From: Kitagawia praeruptora
Taxonomy: Eukaryota > Streptophyta > Magnoliopsida > Apiales > Apiaceae
DNA: 64,000 nt
Reading direction: 5' to 3'
Assembly (NCBI GenBank): GCA_037693485.1
Contig: CM075347.1
Span: forward strand, 143,543,501-143,607,500
The notes under the pieces were generated by a model. The model searched no databases and was not told where the DNA came from. It was given only the letters and a program-made list of their open reading frames with translations. The position numbers and the translations under genes are program-made. Shown here in pieces: positions 1 through 11,730 of this stretch; positions within the stretch are counted from its first letter, which is position 1, and each line of letters opens with the position of its first letter.

Positions 1-1
1 T

Positions 2-424
2 ACAAGTGGATATATATTCACTTTAGCAGGTGGTGCGATATCTTGGAAGTCTCGCAAGCAAACATGTAATGCAAAATCTACAATGGAATCTGAACTTATT
101 GCATTAGATAAAGCTGGTGAAGAAGCTGAATGGCTTCGAGATTTTTTAGAAGATATTCCTGGTTGGAATAAGCCAGTACCGCCAATTAGCATACATTGTG
201 ATAGTCGAGCAACAATTGATTTAACTGAAAATACAATGTATAATGGTAAGTCAAGACATATTCGTCGAAGACATAATACCGTTAGAGATTTGCTTTCTAG
301 TGGAATTATTTCTATTGATTGGGTAAAGTCTAAAGAAAATATTGCGGATCCGCTGACTAAACCTTTAAGTAGAGAGCAAGTAGAACTGACATCGAGAAGA
401 ATGGGTTTAAAGCCTATCAAATAA
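2..424 (+). CDS. Copia polyprotein C-terminus (RNase H domain), 5'-truncated by the window
   Basis: The frame is open from base 2 and stops at 422-424, giving 140 residues. It matches the end of plant Ty1/copia polyproteins: the GAISWKSRKQ segment, the KSTMESELIALDKAGEEAEW segment holding the catalytic glutamate of RNase H, the IHCDSRATIDL segment with its aspartate, and the closing KSKENIADPLTKPLSREQ that precedes the copia stop codon. RNase H removes the RNA template during reverse transcription in the virus-like particle. No frameshift or stop is seen in this part, so the element may be fairly young, but most of the protein (gag, protease, integrase, RT) lies outside the window. Confidence 0.95.
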   Translation, partial: TSGYIFTLAGGAISWKSRKQTCNAKSTMESELIALDKAGEEAEWLRDFLEDIPGWNKPVPPISIHCDSRATIDLTENTMYNGKSRHIRRRHNTVRDLLSSGIISIDWVKSKENIADPLTKPLSREQVELTSRRMGLKPIK

Positions 425-1007
425 GTTTTCATGGTGGCAACCCAACCTAGTTGACTCTTTAGTTTAAGATCTAGGTTCAATGGGAAAACAAAACTGTGAC
501 AAACTCAGTATGCACTGAAAAAAAAAAACCATTCTATGATGTCACAGTGCATATAATTTTAGGGTAAGTTTTTCTTTAATGATCGCGAAGATCATAGAGA
601 CAAGCTTTTAATGATCACTATAGCTTGAAAAAGTCAAGTGGAGTATCTAAGGATACAATAACATAGTTGATCACCTATTTGAGTGTGAAGAGTGGCCGCT
701 TCTATGAAAATCTCGGAAAGGCTGGATTTTCTAAAACACTCATGAACCAGGCGGTGTTCAAGGCCAAAATGAACACAAACGTGAGAACAAAAACTAAGAT
801 TTAAAGGAGGTTGTGTACTATCTAACATCAAGGTTTATGATCAGGCTGACTGTTCAAGGCTGACAAGCTCACTGATTGGCCCATATACCTACTAGGTAGT
901 TACTAGGGTAAGTTCAAAGTCTTTGACTACTTATCACGATGCATCTAACTTTAAATGCAATTGTATTTTTTGTTTATTGAATGCAAGTTTACATTCATGT
1001 GGGGGAT

Positions 1008-1699
1008 TGTTAGAATAAATATATTATTATTATTATTCTTATTTTTTGAATTTGAATTTGAATGTAAACTTGGTTGTGTCAGTTAAAATGGTTTTATCTG
1101 TTGGGTGGTAACCGTTTGTCAGTTACATCCATTTATAATATATATAAATATCTGATGGCCACAGATATTAAAGATAGAGAAAAAAAACCAAAAAGATACT
1201 ACACATTCTTATTCTTTAACATTCATACATTTGCTCTTGATTTTTAGTTCGTTGGAGTCTAAAATTTGCAGTGCTTACAATTTTTAGAACGTTAATCCGT
1301 TCAATCCTGGAAAGCCACTGCCATCTTTTCCTGAAGCACCAGTGGGGATGCATAGTTGCTTTAAGGACACAGTTTGCAAAACTGGGATCGGATTGTTATT
1401 GATATTCTTCATTGTGATTCTTCCATCAAGACAATACTGTTACAATTCTTCAAACTAGGTTCTTTGTATTTATTTTCTGATGTATATATATATTACATGT
1501 TTATTCTGTTTAGTTTATAATTAACATTATTAATTTGTTTATGTTTTGTAAATAACATTACTTTGTTCTTTTATAATTAACAATAATATGGTTGTGTTTT
1601 ATAATTAACATTGTTCTGTTTTAAGTTTTATGATTAACATTAATCTTTTTTTTATATTAGTCACAAATATATACATGTTTACACATTAATTTTCTAACA
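1008..1699 (+). repeat. 3' LTR of the copia element
   Basis: It begins TGTTAG (1008-1013) directly after the purine-rich tract and ends CTAACA (1694-1699), the inverted repeat and TG...CA ends expected of an LTR, 692 bp long. A TATAAATA-like motif at about 1140-1150 could be its promoter. The second half contains short AT-rich repeats of the type TTATAATTAACATT. Confidence 0.85.
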
Positions 1700-2038
1700 G
1701 AATATAATGCATTTAAATGGGTGGATAAGATTAGATCTCATATCTCACTATAAGTGATGATTCTCACCAGAGCAAGACCCTTATTAATATTATATTTACT
1801 TATATGAAAAAGGTTAAAATTGAGTCGGACCACTAGGAAAAAAGTTAAAATTGAGTCACTACACCACTAGTCCACTACTAATTAAACTTATAAACTCAGA
1901 ATAAGGTAAAAAACTAAAATATGAATATATAGAGTTTAATCTCCCATAATTTGATGTCAATCTAATTAGCAGTGGCTTATCAACTGGTTGTAAAATCATC
2001 AGAACATTCCAATAAAAGAATGAAAATTACCAAGAGCT
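1700..2038. other. Intergenic, no gene seen
   Basis: AT-rich spacer between the copia LTR and the 3' end of the F-box gene. It probably includes the 3' UTR and polyadenylation region of that gene (read on the minus strand). No ORF, terminal repeat or RNA gene is visible. Confidence 0.6.
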
Positions 2039-3172
2039 CTAATATTTCTCTAGGTTGAAAAATTCAACTTGGCGAAAGTCCGAGGGCTTCTTCTTCTTCT
2101 TCATTCCCTTGATGATGACCAGACTCTCTGAGTAAGTGCAACCAGCATAGGAGTAGTTATATTTGTCTACTTCCTTCTTAGGACTCTTAAGTCTCTTGAT
2201 TCTGCGCCTTCTTGGATTGACGCAGTATAAATTGAGATCAGGGGCCGGGCCTGCAAATAAAATATCTCTATTTGTAAAACATGTTAGGAGCTTTTGCGGC
2301 TTAGGCTCCTTACCTCTAAATGGTCCAATAGTCATCTTGTTCCAAACACTACATCTGTCATTGAAAATATGAACATCAACTGTGCTTCCCAGGAATAATG
2401 TCGAATCGTAGAAGATGACAGCAACAGAATCCCTCATGTTCATTAATGCGGCATCCATTCCCATTTCATTGTTAAAAGAATCAGGCAGCAACCCGAAAAC
2501 TTCATGTCGAACATTAAACGAGATCACAGTCACAGTCTCACGTGGTTTCACAGTAGTATAATCAGTTTGCAGATTCAGCCAATAAAGAGATCCATTGACG
2601 GTTGCAGGTTGGTTAAAGTTGAGCAGAGAGCCACGGAGACAAAAGTTAGAGGGAGCAATCTTCCTCCAGCAATGAGCGTTGCATGAAAATATATAACCTT
2701 TTAATGGTTGTTCCCTAGTGGTGGGAACATACATGACTTTATAATCATTTGCAACCGTATCGAAACAAAATCCTGCACAATACAGCGTCGGGATTTTCAT
2801 GAGAGGAAGAGGAAAAGGGATTTCCATGTGCAGTTTTGTAGCAGGATTCCATATTGCGATTAGGATGAATTTTCCTGAACATGTGAATTCTTGCAATTTG
2901 TATAAACACACCAAACCATTGATGCAGCCAAGTATGGTTGTTGTGTGCTGTTGTGTGTGGAAATATTCAGTAGTATCTTTGATAAGCATAAGAGAGTTGT
3001 TGTACTTAGAGTTGCAAAGGTGAGTCTTAATGAAAACCGGGTTGCTCGAAATAAGCAACTTCCACGATTTACAGACTGATCGAAACCGCAAAAGTGTTTT
3101 CACAGGAAGTCTACTCAGTATCTGTAATTCAATTATATCTACCGGAAGATCGCCATAGGCCATGTCTATCAA
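2039..3172 (-). CDS. F-box protein with F-box-associated (FBA) domain
   Basis: A single-exon gene of 377 residues, intact from ATG to stop. Residues about 8-50 form an F-box (LPVDIIELQILSRLPVKTLL, then RFRSVCKSWKLLISS), which binds SKP1 in an SCF ubiquitin ligase. Residues about 85-300 resemble the F-box-associated domain of the large At3g06240-type plant family (IWNPATKLHMEIP, GFCFDTVANDYKVMYV, NGSLYWLN), thought to recognise the substrate. The C-terminus is unusually basic (RRRRIKRLKSPKK, then GMKKKKKP), which could be a nuclear signal. The length is typical of the family. The family evolves fast, so no substrate can be named. It could be expressed, because a TATA-like element lies just upstream and the frame is intact. 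Confidence 0.93.
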   Translation of the reverse strand: MIDMAYGDLPVDIIELQILSRLPVKTLLRFRSVCKSWKLLISSNPVFIKTHLCNSKYNNSLMLIKDTTEYFHTQQHTTTILGCINGLVCLYKLQEFTCSGKFILIAIWNPATKLHMEIPFPLPLMKIPTLYCAGFCFDTVANDYKVMYVPTTREQPLKGYIFSCNAHCWRKIAPSNFCLRGSLLNFNQPATVNGSLYWLNLQTDYTTVKPRETVTVISFNVRHEVFGLLPDSFNNEMGMDAALMNMRDSVAVIFYDSTLFLGSTVDVHIFNDRCSVWNKMTIGPFRGKEPKPQKLLTCFTNRDILFAGPAPDLNLYCVNPRRRRIKRLKSPKKEVDKYNYSYAGCTYSESLVIIKGMKKKKKPSDFRQVEFFNLEKY

Positions 3173-3216
3173 GGGAGAGAGAGGGCCCTAAATTGACAAG
3201 AAAAATAAATACGTGG

Positions 3217-3230
3217 GTATATATATACCC
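3217..3230 (-). promoter_or_regulatory. Possible TATA element of the F-box gene
   Basis: The palindrome GTATATATATAC lies about 45-55 bp upstream of the F-box ATG. It is well placed for a plant core promoter with a short 5' UTR. The call rests on position and sequence only. Confidence 0.4.
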
Positions 3231-3545
3231 TAACCCGGCCTAACAAATATATTCCTGTTTAGCTGTAATGTACACAAATTCTGGGGAAAAAACGTTGCCC
3301 TGTCCATTTATAACTCGGGAAACCAAAAGAAGAACAAAACTTGCTCCGACTGATTGAAGGATTATAATGTGTATCGGTTTTAACTTAGATGTGCACTTCT
3401 TACCTGGGATGGCAACCGATTGGATCGGGGGCGGGGTTTGGCTAAATCCAAATTCAAAGTTTTTGGTTCGGATTTGAAAATCAAAATCCAAATTTAAACC
3501 ATCGAGTTTCGGTTCGAATTCGGGTTTAAATCGGGATTTTGATTT

Positions 3546-4011
3546 AAAATTTAAAAATTAAAATAATCACATTAAACAAAACATAAAAGTACAAATATAT
3601 TTCAAATTAAAAATATAAAAATATTTTAGTTGATTAAAAAATATAGAATATTAAAAATAAATTTTAAAAATATAAGAAAAATAAAAGAATACATATTTAC
3701 ATAAATATATTAGAATTTTAATAAAAAAAATTAAGACTATGATTCGAATAAATAAATTAAAACTGTGGCATTTATACATATATTATAATAACATATACAC
3801 AAAACTTACATACCGAAAAATCAAATAAAAAGATTATCATATTATTTAAGATATCTCAAATATATATGTGGGTGATCGTTTTTTTATTTACTTGATATGT
3901 ATCTTAAATATATATGTATGTTTTGATATATAAAATTATTATATATGTGTGGGTGATCATTTTGTTTATTTACTTGATATGTATGTTATTATTATATACA
4001 TTTATACAATA

Positions 4012-4013
<2 letters not shown>
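3546..4013. other. AT-rich body of the hAT element, no gene
   Basis: Very AT-rich sequence of the left hAT arm, including short direct repeats (ATATATGTGTGGGTGATC at about 3860 and 3942). No ORF of interest. Confidence 0.6.

Positions 4014-4075
<62 letters not shown>
4014..4075. repeat. (AT)n microsatellite, insertion site of a MULE
   Basis: About 31 uninterrupted AT units. A further 9 TA-type bases resume at 11709, immediately after the MULE, so this tract is one half of a microsatellite split by that insertion. Confidence 0.95.
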
Positions 4076-4077
<2 letters not shown>

Positions 4078-4259
4078 GTGCCCTTCCACAACCACAGTGG
4101 GTTAGAACCCACTAATCAGCCAACACATCATAACCGTTAAATATAGAAATTAACGGTAGGGATTAGAGGCTCCCGCAATAATACAATGCGGCATCGCAAT
4201 GCTTCATTGCGGTAGCACTCTTAACAGCATTGATACATTGCGGTGGCACTCTTTATTCC

Positions 4260-6265
4260 GAAAGTACTCTTATACCCTTTTAATTACAAAACCCTCATTA
4301 CATAAAACACATACTACAGACACAGAGACATTAACACATTAAAACACCGACTAACACACCTTCTTCTTCGACAATTCTGGGGCGATTTCGACGATTTCAG
4401 CTCTCTTCTTCTTCTTCTTCTTCTTGTTCGATCTATTCTTCTTTTTCGCTTTCCTGGTATTATTCTTAATCTTCTTTTCATCTCTCACACAAATACACAC
4501 ACAAGCACTTACACAAATACATACACTTTTGCTGCAATTATGTGTAATGCTACTGAAATTGGGGTTATTATACCCATTGGGTTCAAATTAAAGTTGAAAT
4601 TAGGTTGAAATTAAGGTTTTTCTTGAAATTAAGGTTGAAATTAGGTTTAATGTATGCTATGTGTTTGTGTATATTGATGAGACATTTCGATATGGGGTGT
4701 TATTGATTAGTGATTTTGTGTGTTGTGGACTCGTATCGTATTCAGTATGGAGGTTTAATTTTCGTATTTTTCTGTAAGAGCATCATCACTTTGCCAATGT
4801 TGTCAGTAATTTCATTGCAATAAGCTGTTATGACTCGGAGGTTAATGTTTATGGTCTGCCCGTTATGTTTATAGCTATTTTTTATTAATATGTCTTGTGT
4901 TAAATGCTTCTGTTTGCTCTATTTTTAAGTTATTGATTTTGCTAAAATGTTGCCTTTTGGCAAACTTTTTCCTGTTATCCAGGCGCAGATAAGAGATTTA
5001 GCTGGTTTTGTGGAAACCAGGCAGCAGTTACTGACATTGAAACCAAATCATCGAATGAATTGGATTGGATTGGCTTTGCTGTAGCCCATCATTTGAACTT
5101 AAAGTAAATGTTTCTACTACATTCATAAATTTGAAGCAGTAGGCATACAATGTAGTTAACTACATAATTTTGATTTCCTCTACCTTAGAGTATTCCTTAA
5201 TCAACTGCATTGCAGGTGCCACCATCAGACCAAAACAAACCATTAAAGTGGTGAAACTATGGTATCAGCAGGTGAGAATTCGAACTATGGTGACCATGTT
5301 TATATACCTTAGAGATTAATTCTGACCTGGTATGAAGCATGTAATTAGTTGTTGTAGCATTCTTTATATGCCCATGATTTGGTGTTATGATTAAGAATTG
5401 GAAGAGAAGGTTTTGGGGACAAATTGAACTGTGGTGTGGTCTAAATTCTGCTTTAAGCATTAATGTCCTGTTTTAAATTTAGATTTTGGAAGGATTAAAG
5501 ACGTGGTTAGTTGTCGATCCAAAAGTAAGAATTGTTTGTTTACCTTTAGCACACAAGTCTGTAGAATTTGGAAAATTTTTCAGGGTCAAAGTGAAGGGGT
5601 TAGAACCTGAATATTGATAGAGTGTTCTAAAATTCTGGAATTTCCAGATTTCATATTTAATATTGCGTCAATGTTTTGGTACCCTTAAATTCGAAAATGG
5701 GTGAGAAGGAAAGAATGAAAGTTTTAGAAATTGTCCTATAGAATATGCTTGTGAAATATGGTTGCCACCAGATAGGTACAATTCGAGATACAGCTGATTT
5801 GGTGCAGCTGACTTGAGCTTTTTAAATCTGCGGTGTACCAAACTTCAAAATTATACCATAAATCATGTATATTGTATTATAAAGTTAATTTCGGATATGT
5901 GATGGTCATGAATGTCTACTATACTCAGAAAAAAGAATCAGGTTGATTGAGTAATTGTGGAGAGAGTTATAGGCAATGGAATGAGACATGTCATAGCTGT
6001 GAGAAACATTAGAAAATCTACTATGTATGATTAAGTTGTAAAATCTTCGGAATTGATTTAGAATGCTTTAAAAAACTGAAACTCAATCTGAATAGACTAG
6101 TATATATGTGCAATATGTAAATAAAAATTTAGGACAAAAAGAGAGTAAGGTGGGTAACTAAATATGTGTACAACTTGGTTCTACATTTATAATTTTACAA
6201 ATATCTTAGTTGATCTTTTGTTTATTAATATTTTTTGTGCATGTTTCCATGATTTTATATGCATA
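4260..6265 (+). other. Leader region of the PMD gene (untranslated exons and introns)
   Basis: A stretch with no coding ORF that looks like a gene leader. A TTC-rich segment at about 4360-4450 ends at a possible splice donor (CCTG/GTATT, near 4457). Later segments end or begin at good splice sites: acceptor CCAG at 4981, acceptor GCAG at 5216, donor CAG/GTGAG at 5270. The last acceptor GCAG at 6736 places the PMD ATG six bases into an exon. The untranslated exon structure is inference. Confidence 0.4.
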
Positions 6266-6640
6266 TTAAAAATGATTTATTAATTGGAATTTATCATTTA
6301 TTAATCCAAATTAGGCTTACTTTCCCTAATTTTGACTTAATTTCCCTAATTATGCTAAATCTCTCATAAATAGATTAAAAATGATTTATTAATTGGAATT
6401 TATCATTTATTAATCCAAATTAGGCTTACTTTCCCTAATTTTGATTTAATTTTCCTAATTAGGCTAAATCTCTCTTAAATAGATTAAAAATGATTTATTA
6501 ATTCAAATTTATCATTTATTAATCCAAATTAGGCTTAATTTCCATAATTTAGGCTAAATCTCTCATAAATAGATTGAAAATGACTTGTTAATTCAAATTT
6601 ATCATTTATAATCCAAATTAAGCCTAATTTATTACTTGAT
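6266..6640. repeat. Minisatellite, about 109-bp unit, 3.5 copies
   Basis: Copies begin at ATTAAAAATG near 6266, 6374 and 6483, and a variant (ATTGAAAATG) begins at 6573, giving spacings of 108, 109 and 90 bp. Each contains TTATCATTTATTAATCCAAA followed by AGGCTAAATCTCTC-type sequence. It lies in the last intron before the PMD coding exon. Confidence 0.85.
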
Positions 6641-6741
6641 TTTCTTTTTTAATCTATAATTTGGTAATTGCAGTTTAAATTACGTATGTTCAAATATTCA
6701 GTGTGCCTAATTTTTTTTGATTTTGAATCGTTGCAGATATT

Positions 6742-6983
6742 ATGGATATGCAGTGTGGTCCTCTTGATCGATCGCTCCTGGTTCAGCAGGACGAGCATAT
6801 CAGCACTTTGATATGGGAGGGAGGTGATAGGGAGAAGTTGGATGTGAGGCAGTATACTACACTACAGGGTGTGTGGGAGTTACAGGCAGACCAGCGTGCC
6901 CTTTTGCGTACTTGGGGATTTGGGGTGTTTACTAATCCCCGCTCAGTACCTCAGAATGACATTACCCTGATCAAAGCACTATT
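6742..6983 (+). pseudogene. Plant mobile domain (MAIN/PP7-long-form-like) gene, cut off after the N-terminus
   Basis: The ATG lies 6 nt inside an exon after acceptor GCAG. The first ~75 residues (MDMQCGPLDRSLLVQQDEHI, then STLIWEGG, then GVWELQADQRALLRTWGFG) look like the start of plant mobile domain proteins, the family of MAIN/MAIL1 and of proteins annotated as serine/threonine phosphatase 7 long form homologue. From about 6984 the sequence becomes the 176-bp satellite, and the frame runs on through it to a stop at 7069-7071 without homologous sequence. The catalytic-like core and the C-terminus are missing, so this is a truncated copy. An intact PMD protein has several hundred residues. 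Confidence 0.65.
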
Positions 6984-9900
6984 ATCTAATATAATGATAT
7001 TTCCAAAGTTTCATAAAATAAAAATTAATTTGATTGGAAATCTTAACAGATCACTATTATTTTCAATATGACACGTAACTAGTGCTTTGTCACGGATTAT
7101 TGTTTCGATTTTTTAAAAAATATTTTTGAACGATCCAACCGTACGGATGTCAATATATATCTAATATAGTGATATTCCCAAATTTTCAGAAAATAAAAAA
7201 TTAATTTTATTGGAGATCTTAGTAGATCACTACTATTTTCAATATGACTCGTAACTAGTGCTTTGTCACGGATTATTGTTTTTATTTTTTAAAAAATATT
7301 TTTGAACGATCCAACCGTACGGATGTCAATATATATCTAATATAGTGATATTCCCAAATTTTCAGAAAATAAAAAATTAATTTTATTGGAGATCTTAGTA
7401 GATCACTACTATTTTCAATATGACTCGTAACTAGTGCTTTGTCACGGATTATTGTTTTTATTTTTTAAAAAATATTTTTGAACGATCCAACCGTACGGAT
7501 GTCAATATATATCTAATATAGTGATATTCCCAAATTTTCAGAAAATAAAAAATTAATTTTATTGGAGATCTTAGTAGATCACTACTATTTTCAATATGAC
7601 TCGTAACTAGTGCTTTGTCACGGATTATTGTTTTTATTTTTTAAAAAATATTTTTGAACGATCCAACCGTAGGGATGTCAATATATATCTAATATAATGA
7701 TATTTCCAAAGTTTCATAAAATAAAAAATTAAGTTGATTGAAGATCTTAGTAGATCACTACTATTTTCAATATGACTCGTAACTAGTGCTTTGTCACGGA
7801 TTGTTGTTTCTATTTTTAAAAAAATATTTTTGAACGATCCAACCGTAGGGATGTCAATATATATCTAATATAATGATATTCTCAATTTTTAAGAAGATAA
7901 AAAATTAATTTTATTGGAAATCTTAATAGATCACTATTATTTTCAATATGACTCTAACTAGTGCTTTGTAACGAATTATTGTTTGTATTTTTTAAAAAAT
8001 ATTTTTGAACGATCCAACCGTACGGATGTCAATATATATCTAATATAGTGATATTCCCAAATTTTCAGAAAATAAAAAATTAATTTTATTGGAGATCTCA
8101 GTAGATCACTACTATTTTCAATATGACTCGTAACTAGTGCTTTGTCACGGATTATTGTTTTTATTTTTTAAAAAATATTTTTGAACGATCCAACCGTAGG
8201 GATGTCAATATATATCTAATATAATGATATTTCCAAAGTTTCATAAAATAAAAAATTAAGTTGATTGAAGATCTTAGTAGATCACTACTATTTTCAATAT
8301 GACTCGTAACTAGTGCTTTGTCACGGATTGTTGTTTCTATTTTTAAAAAAATATTTTTGAACGATCCAACCGTAGGGATGTCAATATATATCTAATATAA
8401 TAATATTTCCAAAGTTTCATAAAATAAAAATTAATTTGATTGGAAATCTTAATAGATCACTATTATTTTCAATATGACACGTAACTAGTGCTTTGTCACG
8501 GATTATTGTTTCGATTTTTTAAAAAATATTTTTGAACGATCTAACCGTAGGGATGTCAATATATATCTAATATAATGATATTTCCAAAGTTTCAGAAAAT
8601 AAAAAATTAACTTGATTGGAAATCTTAATAGATCACTATTATTTTCAATATGACACATAACTAGTGCTTTGTCACGGATTATTGTTTCGATTTTTTAAAA
8701 AATATTTTGGAACAATCTAACCGTAGGGATGTCAATATATATCTAATATAATGATATTTCCAAAGTTTCAGAAAATAAAAAATTAATTTCATTGGAGATC
8801 TTAGTAGATCACTACTATTTTCAATATGACTCGTAACTAGTGCTTTGTCACGGATTATTGTTTTTATTTTTTAAAAAATATTTTTGAACGATCCAACCGT
8901 AGGGATGTCAATATATATCTAATATAATGATATTTCCAAAGTTTCATAAAATAAAAAATTAAGTTGATTGAAGATCTTAGTAGATCACTACTATTTTCAA
9001 TATGACTCGTAACTAGTGCTTTGTCACGGATTGTTGTTTCTATTTTTAAAAAAATATTTTTGAACGATCCAACCGTAGGGATGTCAATATATATCTAATA
9101 TAATGATATTTCCAAAGTTTCATAAAATAAAAATTAATTTGATTGGAAATCTTAATAGATCACTATTATTTTCAATATGACACGTAACTAGTGCTTTGTC
9201 ACGGATTATTGTTTCGATTTTTTAAAAAATATTTTTGAACGATCTAACCGTAGGGATGTCAATATATATCTAATATAATGATATTTCCAAAGTTTCAGAA
9301 AATAAAAAATTAATTTGATTGGAAATCTTAATAGATCACTATTATTTTCAATATGACTCGTAACTAGTGCTTTGTCACGGATTATTGTTTCTATTTTTAA
9401 AAAAATATTTTTGAACGATCCAACCGTACGGATGTCAATATATATCTAATTTAATGACATTCTCAATTTTTAAGAAGATAAAAAATTAATTTTATTGGAA
9501 ATCTTAATAGATCACTATTATTTTCAATATGACTCTAACTAGTGCTTTGTAACGAATTATTGTTTGTATTTTTTAAAAAATATTTTTGAACGATCCAACC
9601 GTACGGATGTCAATATATATCTAATATAGTGATATTCCCAAATTTTCAGAAAATAAAAAATTAATTTTATTGGAGATCTCAGTAGATCACTACTATTTTC
9701 AATATGACTCGTAACTAGTGCTTTGTCACGGATTATTGTTTTTATTTTTTAAAAAATATTTTTGAACGATCCAACCGTAGGGATGTCAATATATATCTAA
9801 TATAATGATATTTCCAAAGTTTCATTAAATAAAAAATTAAGTTGATTGAAGATCTTAGTAGATCACTACTATTTTCAATATGACTCGTAACTAGTGCTTT

Positions 9901-11285
9901 GTCACGGATTGTTGTTTCTATTTTTAAAAAAATATTTTTGAACGATCCAACCGTAGGGATGTCAATATATATCTAATATAATGATATTTCCAAAGTTTCA
10001 TAAAATAAAAATTAATTTGATTGGAAATCTTAATAGATCACTATTATTTTCAATATGACACGTAACTAGTGCTTTGTCACGGATTATTGTTTCGATTTTT
10101 TAAAAAATATTTTTGAACGATCCAACCGTACGGATGTCAATATATATCTAATATAGTGATATTCCCAAATTTTCAGAAAATAAAAAATTAATTTTATTGG
10201 AGATCTTAGTAGATCACTACTATTTTCAATATGACTCGTAACTAGTGCTTTGTCACGGATTATTGTTTTTATTTTTTAAAAAATATTTTTGAACGATCCA
10301 ACCGTACGGATGTCAATATATATCTAATATAGTGATATTCCCAAATTTTCAGAAAATAAAAAATTAATTTTATTGGAGATCTTAGTAGATCACTACTATT
10401 TTCAATATGACTCGTAACTAGTGCTTTGTCACGGATTATTGTTTTTATTTTTTAAAAAATATTTTTGAACGATCCAACCGTAGGGATGTCAATATATATC
10501 TAATATAATGATATTTCCAAAGTTTCATAAAATAAAAAATTAAGTTGATTGAAGATCTTAGTAGATCACTACTATTTTCAATATGACTCGTAACTAGTGC
10601 TTTGTCACGGATTGTTGTTTCTATTTTTAAAAAAATATTTTTGAACGATCCAACCGTAGGGATGTCAATATATATCTAATATAATGATATTTCCAAAGTT
10701 TCATAAAATAAAAATTAATTTGATTGGAAATCTTAATAGATCACTATTATTTTCAATATGACACGTAACTAGTGCTTTGTTACGGATTATTGTTTCGATT
10801 TTTTAAAAAATATTTTTGAACGATCTAACCGTAGGGATGTCAATATATATCTAATATAATGATATTTCCAAAGTTTCAGAAAATAAAAAATTAATTTGAT
10901 TGGAAATCTTAATAGATCACTATTATTTTCAATATGACACATAACTAGTGCTTTGTCACGGATTATTGTTTCGATTTTTTAAAAAATATTTTGGAACGAT
11001 CTAACCGTAGGGATGTCAATATATATCTAATATAATGATATTTCCAAAGTTTCAGAAAATAAAAAATTAATTTCATTGGAAATCTTAATAGATCATTATT
11101 ATTTTCAATATGACTCGTAACAAGTGCTTTGTCACGGATTATTGTTTCTATTTTTTAAAAATATTTTTGAACGATCCAACCGTACGGATGTCAATATATA
11201 TCTAATTTAATGATATTCCCAATTTTTAAGAAAATAGACAATTAATTTGGTTGGAGATTTTAATAAATTACTATCAAATTCAGAA
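6984..11285. repeat. 176-bp tandem satellite array, about 24 copies
   Basis: The motif GGATGTCAATATATATCTAA recurs at 7145, 7321, 7497, 7673, 7849, 8024 and so on to about 11190, with a spacing of 175-177 bp. Each unit also carries GATCACTACTATTTTCAATA, AACTAGTGCTTTGTCACGGA and GAACGATCCAACCGTA; many include the palindrome CCGTACGG. Several monomer types recur in ordered runs (see findings). The array begins abruptly inside the PMD reading frame and decays at about 11260-11285. Confidence 0.97.
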
Positions 11286-11335
11286 ATATGTTTAAACTTA
11301 ACTTATCTTTAATTATTTCCATTTTCAACACAAGA

Positions 11336-11400
11336 ATCTTGTAGCTCAGCTGGTTGTGATGTTCCCCAATGCCCTGGATGTCCCAGGTTCAACTCCTCAT
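11336..11400 (+). repeat. tRNA-like sequence, probably a SINE head or tRNA relic
   Basis: TAGCTCAGCTGG (11342-11353) fits the internal promoter box A and GGTTCAACTCC (11386-11396) fits box B, at tRNA-like spacing. The acceptor stem does not pair and the anticodon arm is not convincing. A short A-rich stretch follows (11420-11440). It is therefore a pol III-type relic, not a working tRNA gene. Confidence 0.6.
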
Positions 11401-11439
11401 TCACACAAATGTTTTGAGAAAAAAACATCAAAAAAAAAC

Positions 11440-11620
11440 TTAGTAGCAATGTTTCATTGCTACCACCTCAATGAAACATTGAGGTGGCCGCAATGAGACA
11501 TTGAGGCTGTGTCGTTTTTCATCAGAAGATCCTTTATAAGGGTATTTTTGTATTTAAAGAAAATATGTGTTTACAATGAAACATTGCGGCCTCCTCAATG
11601 TTTCATTGCGGTGGGTGTTT
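11440..11620. repeat. Palindromic CAATG/CATTG cluster at the MULE's right end
   Basis: Many copies of CAATGAAACATTG in both orientations. One (11463-11487) forms a perfect 11-bp stem, CCACCTCAATG, around AAA. Related motifs lie at 4165-4255 in the left end, so these form the subterminal inverted repeats of the element. Confidence 0.75.
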
Positions 11621-11730
11621 CTCTCAGCCGTTGGATGCATCAACAAACGATCCAGATTTGTTGGTTACATAATCTTCCACAACCAGCTGTGGTTGTGGAC
11701 CAAAATCCTATATATATATATATGTATGTA

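Larger units (their letters stand above)
1..1699 (+). mobile_element. 3' part of a Ty1/copia LTR retrotransposon
   Basis: This is the right-hand end of a copia element whose left part lies before the window. It consists of the end of the polyprotein (to 424), an untranslated stretch (425-1007), a purine-rich tract GTGGGGGA just before the LTR, and the complete 3' LTR (1008-1699). The left LTR and left target-site copy are outside the window, so age and TSD cannot be judged. The five bases after the LTR (GAATA) would be the right TSD copy. The 425-1007 stretch has no convincing ORF. Confidence 0.9.
4076..11708. mobile_element. Mutator-like element carrying a plant-mobile-domain gene fragment and a satellite array
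   Basis: The left end begins GGGTGCCCTTCCACAACCAC. The reverse complement of the right end begins GGATTTTGGTCCACAACCAC, and the two share CCACAACCACAG. The flanks are TATATATAT on both sides (4067-4075 and 11709-11717), compatible with a 9-bp MULE TSD, although the microsatellite makes this uninformative alone. Subterminal zones at 4165-4255 and 11440-11620 share CCGCAATG/CATTGCGG motifs in inverted order. The interior holds a promoter-like region with untranslated exons, the start of a plant-mobile-domain (PMD) gene, a 176-bp satellite array and a tRNA-like sequence. No MULE transposase is seen, so it is non-autonomous. PMD genes are known passengers of plant MULEs. Confidence 0.65.

Noticed and set aside
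3914..4140. Two overlapping 63-residue frames with long (YI)n runs
   Set aside because: Translation of the (AT)n microsatellite, not a protein.
6984..11285. CRISPR-like or centromeric array
   Set aside because: Units are head-to-tail without unique spacers, so not CRISPR. The array is only 4.3 kb and enclosed in a transposon, so a centromere call is not supported.
11341..11400. Candidate functional tRNA gene
   Set aside because: Boxes A and B are present but the acceptor stem and anticodon arm do not form a proper cloverleaf. Kept as a tRNA-like relic.
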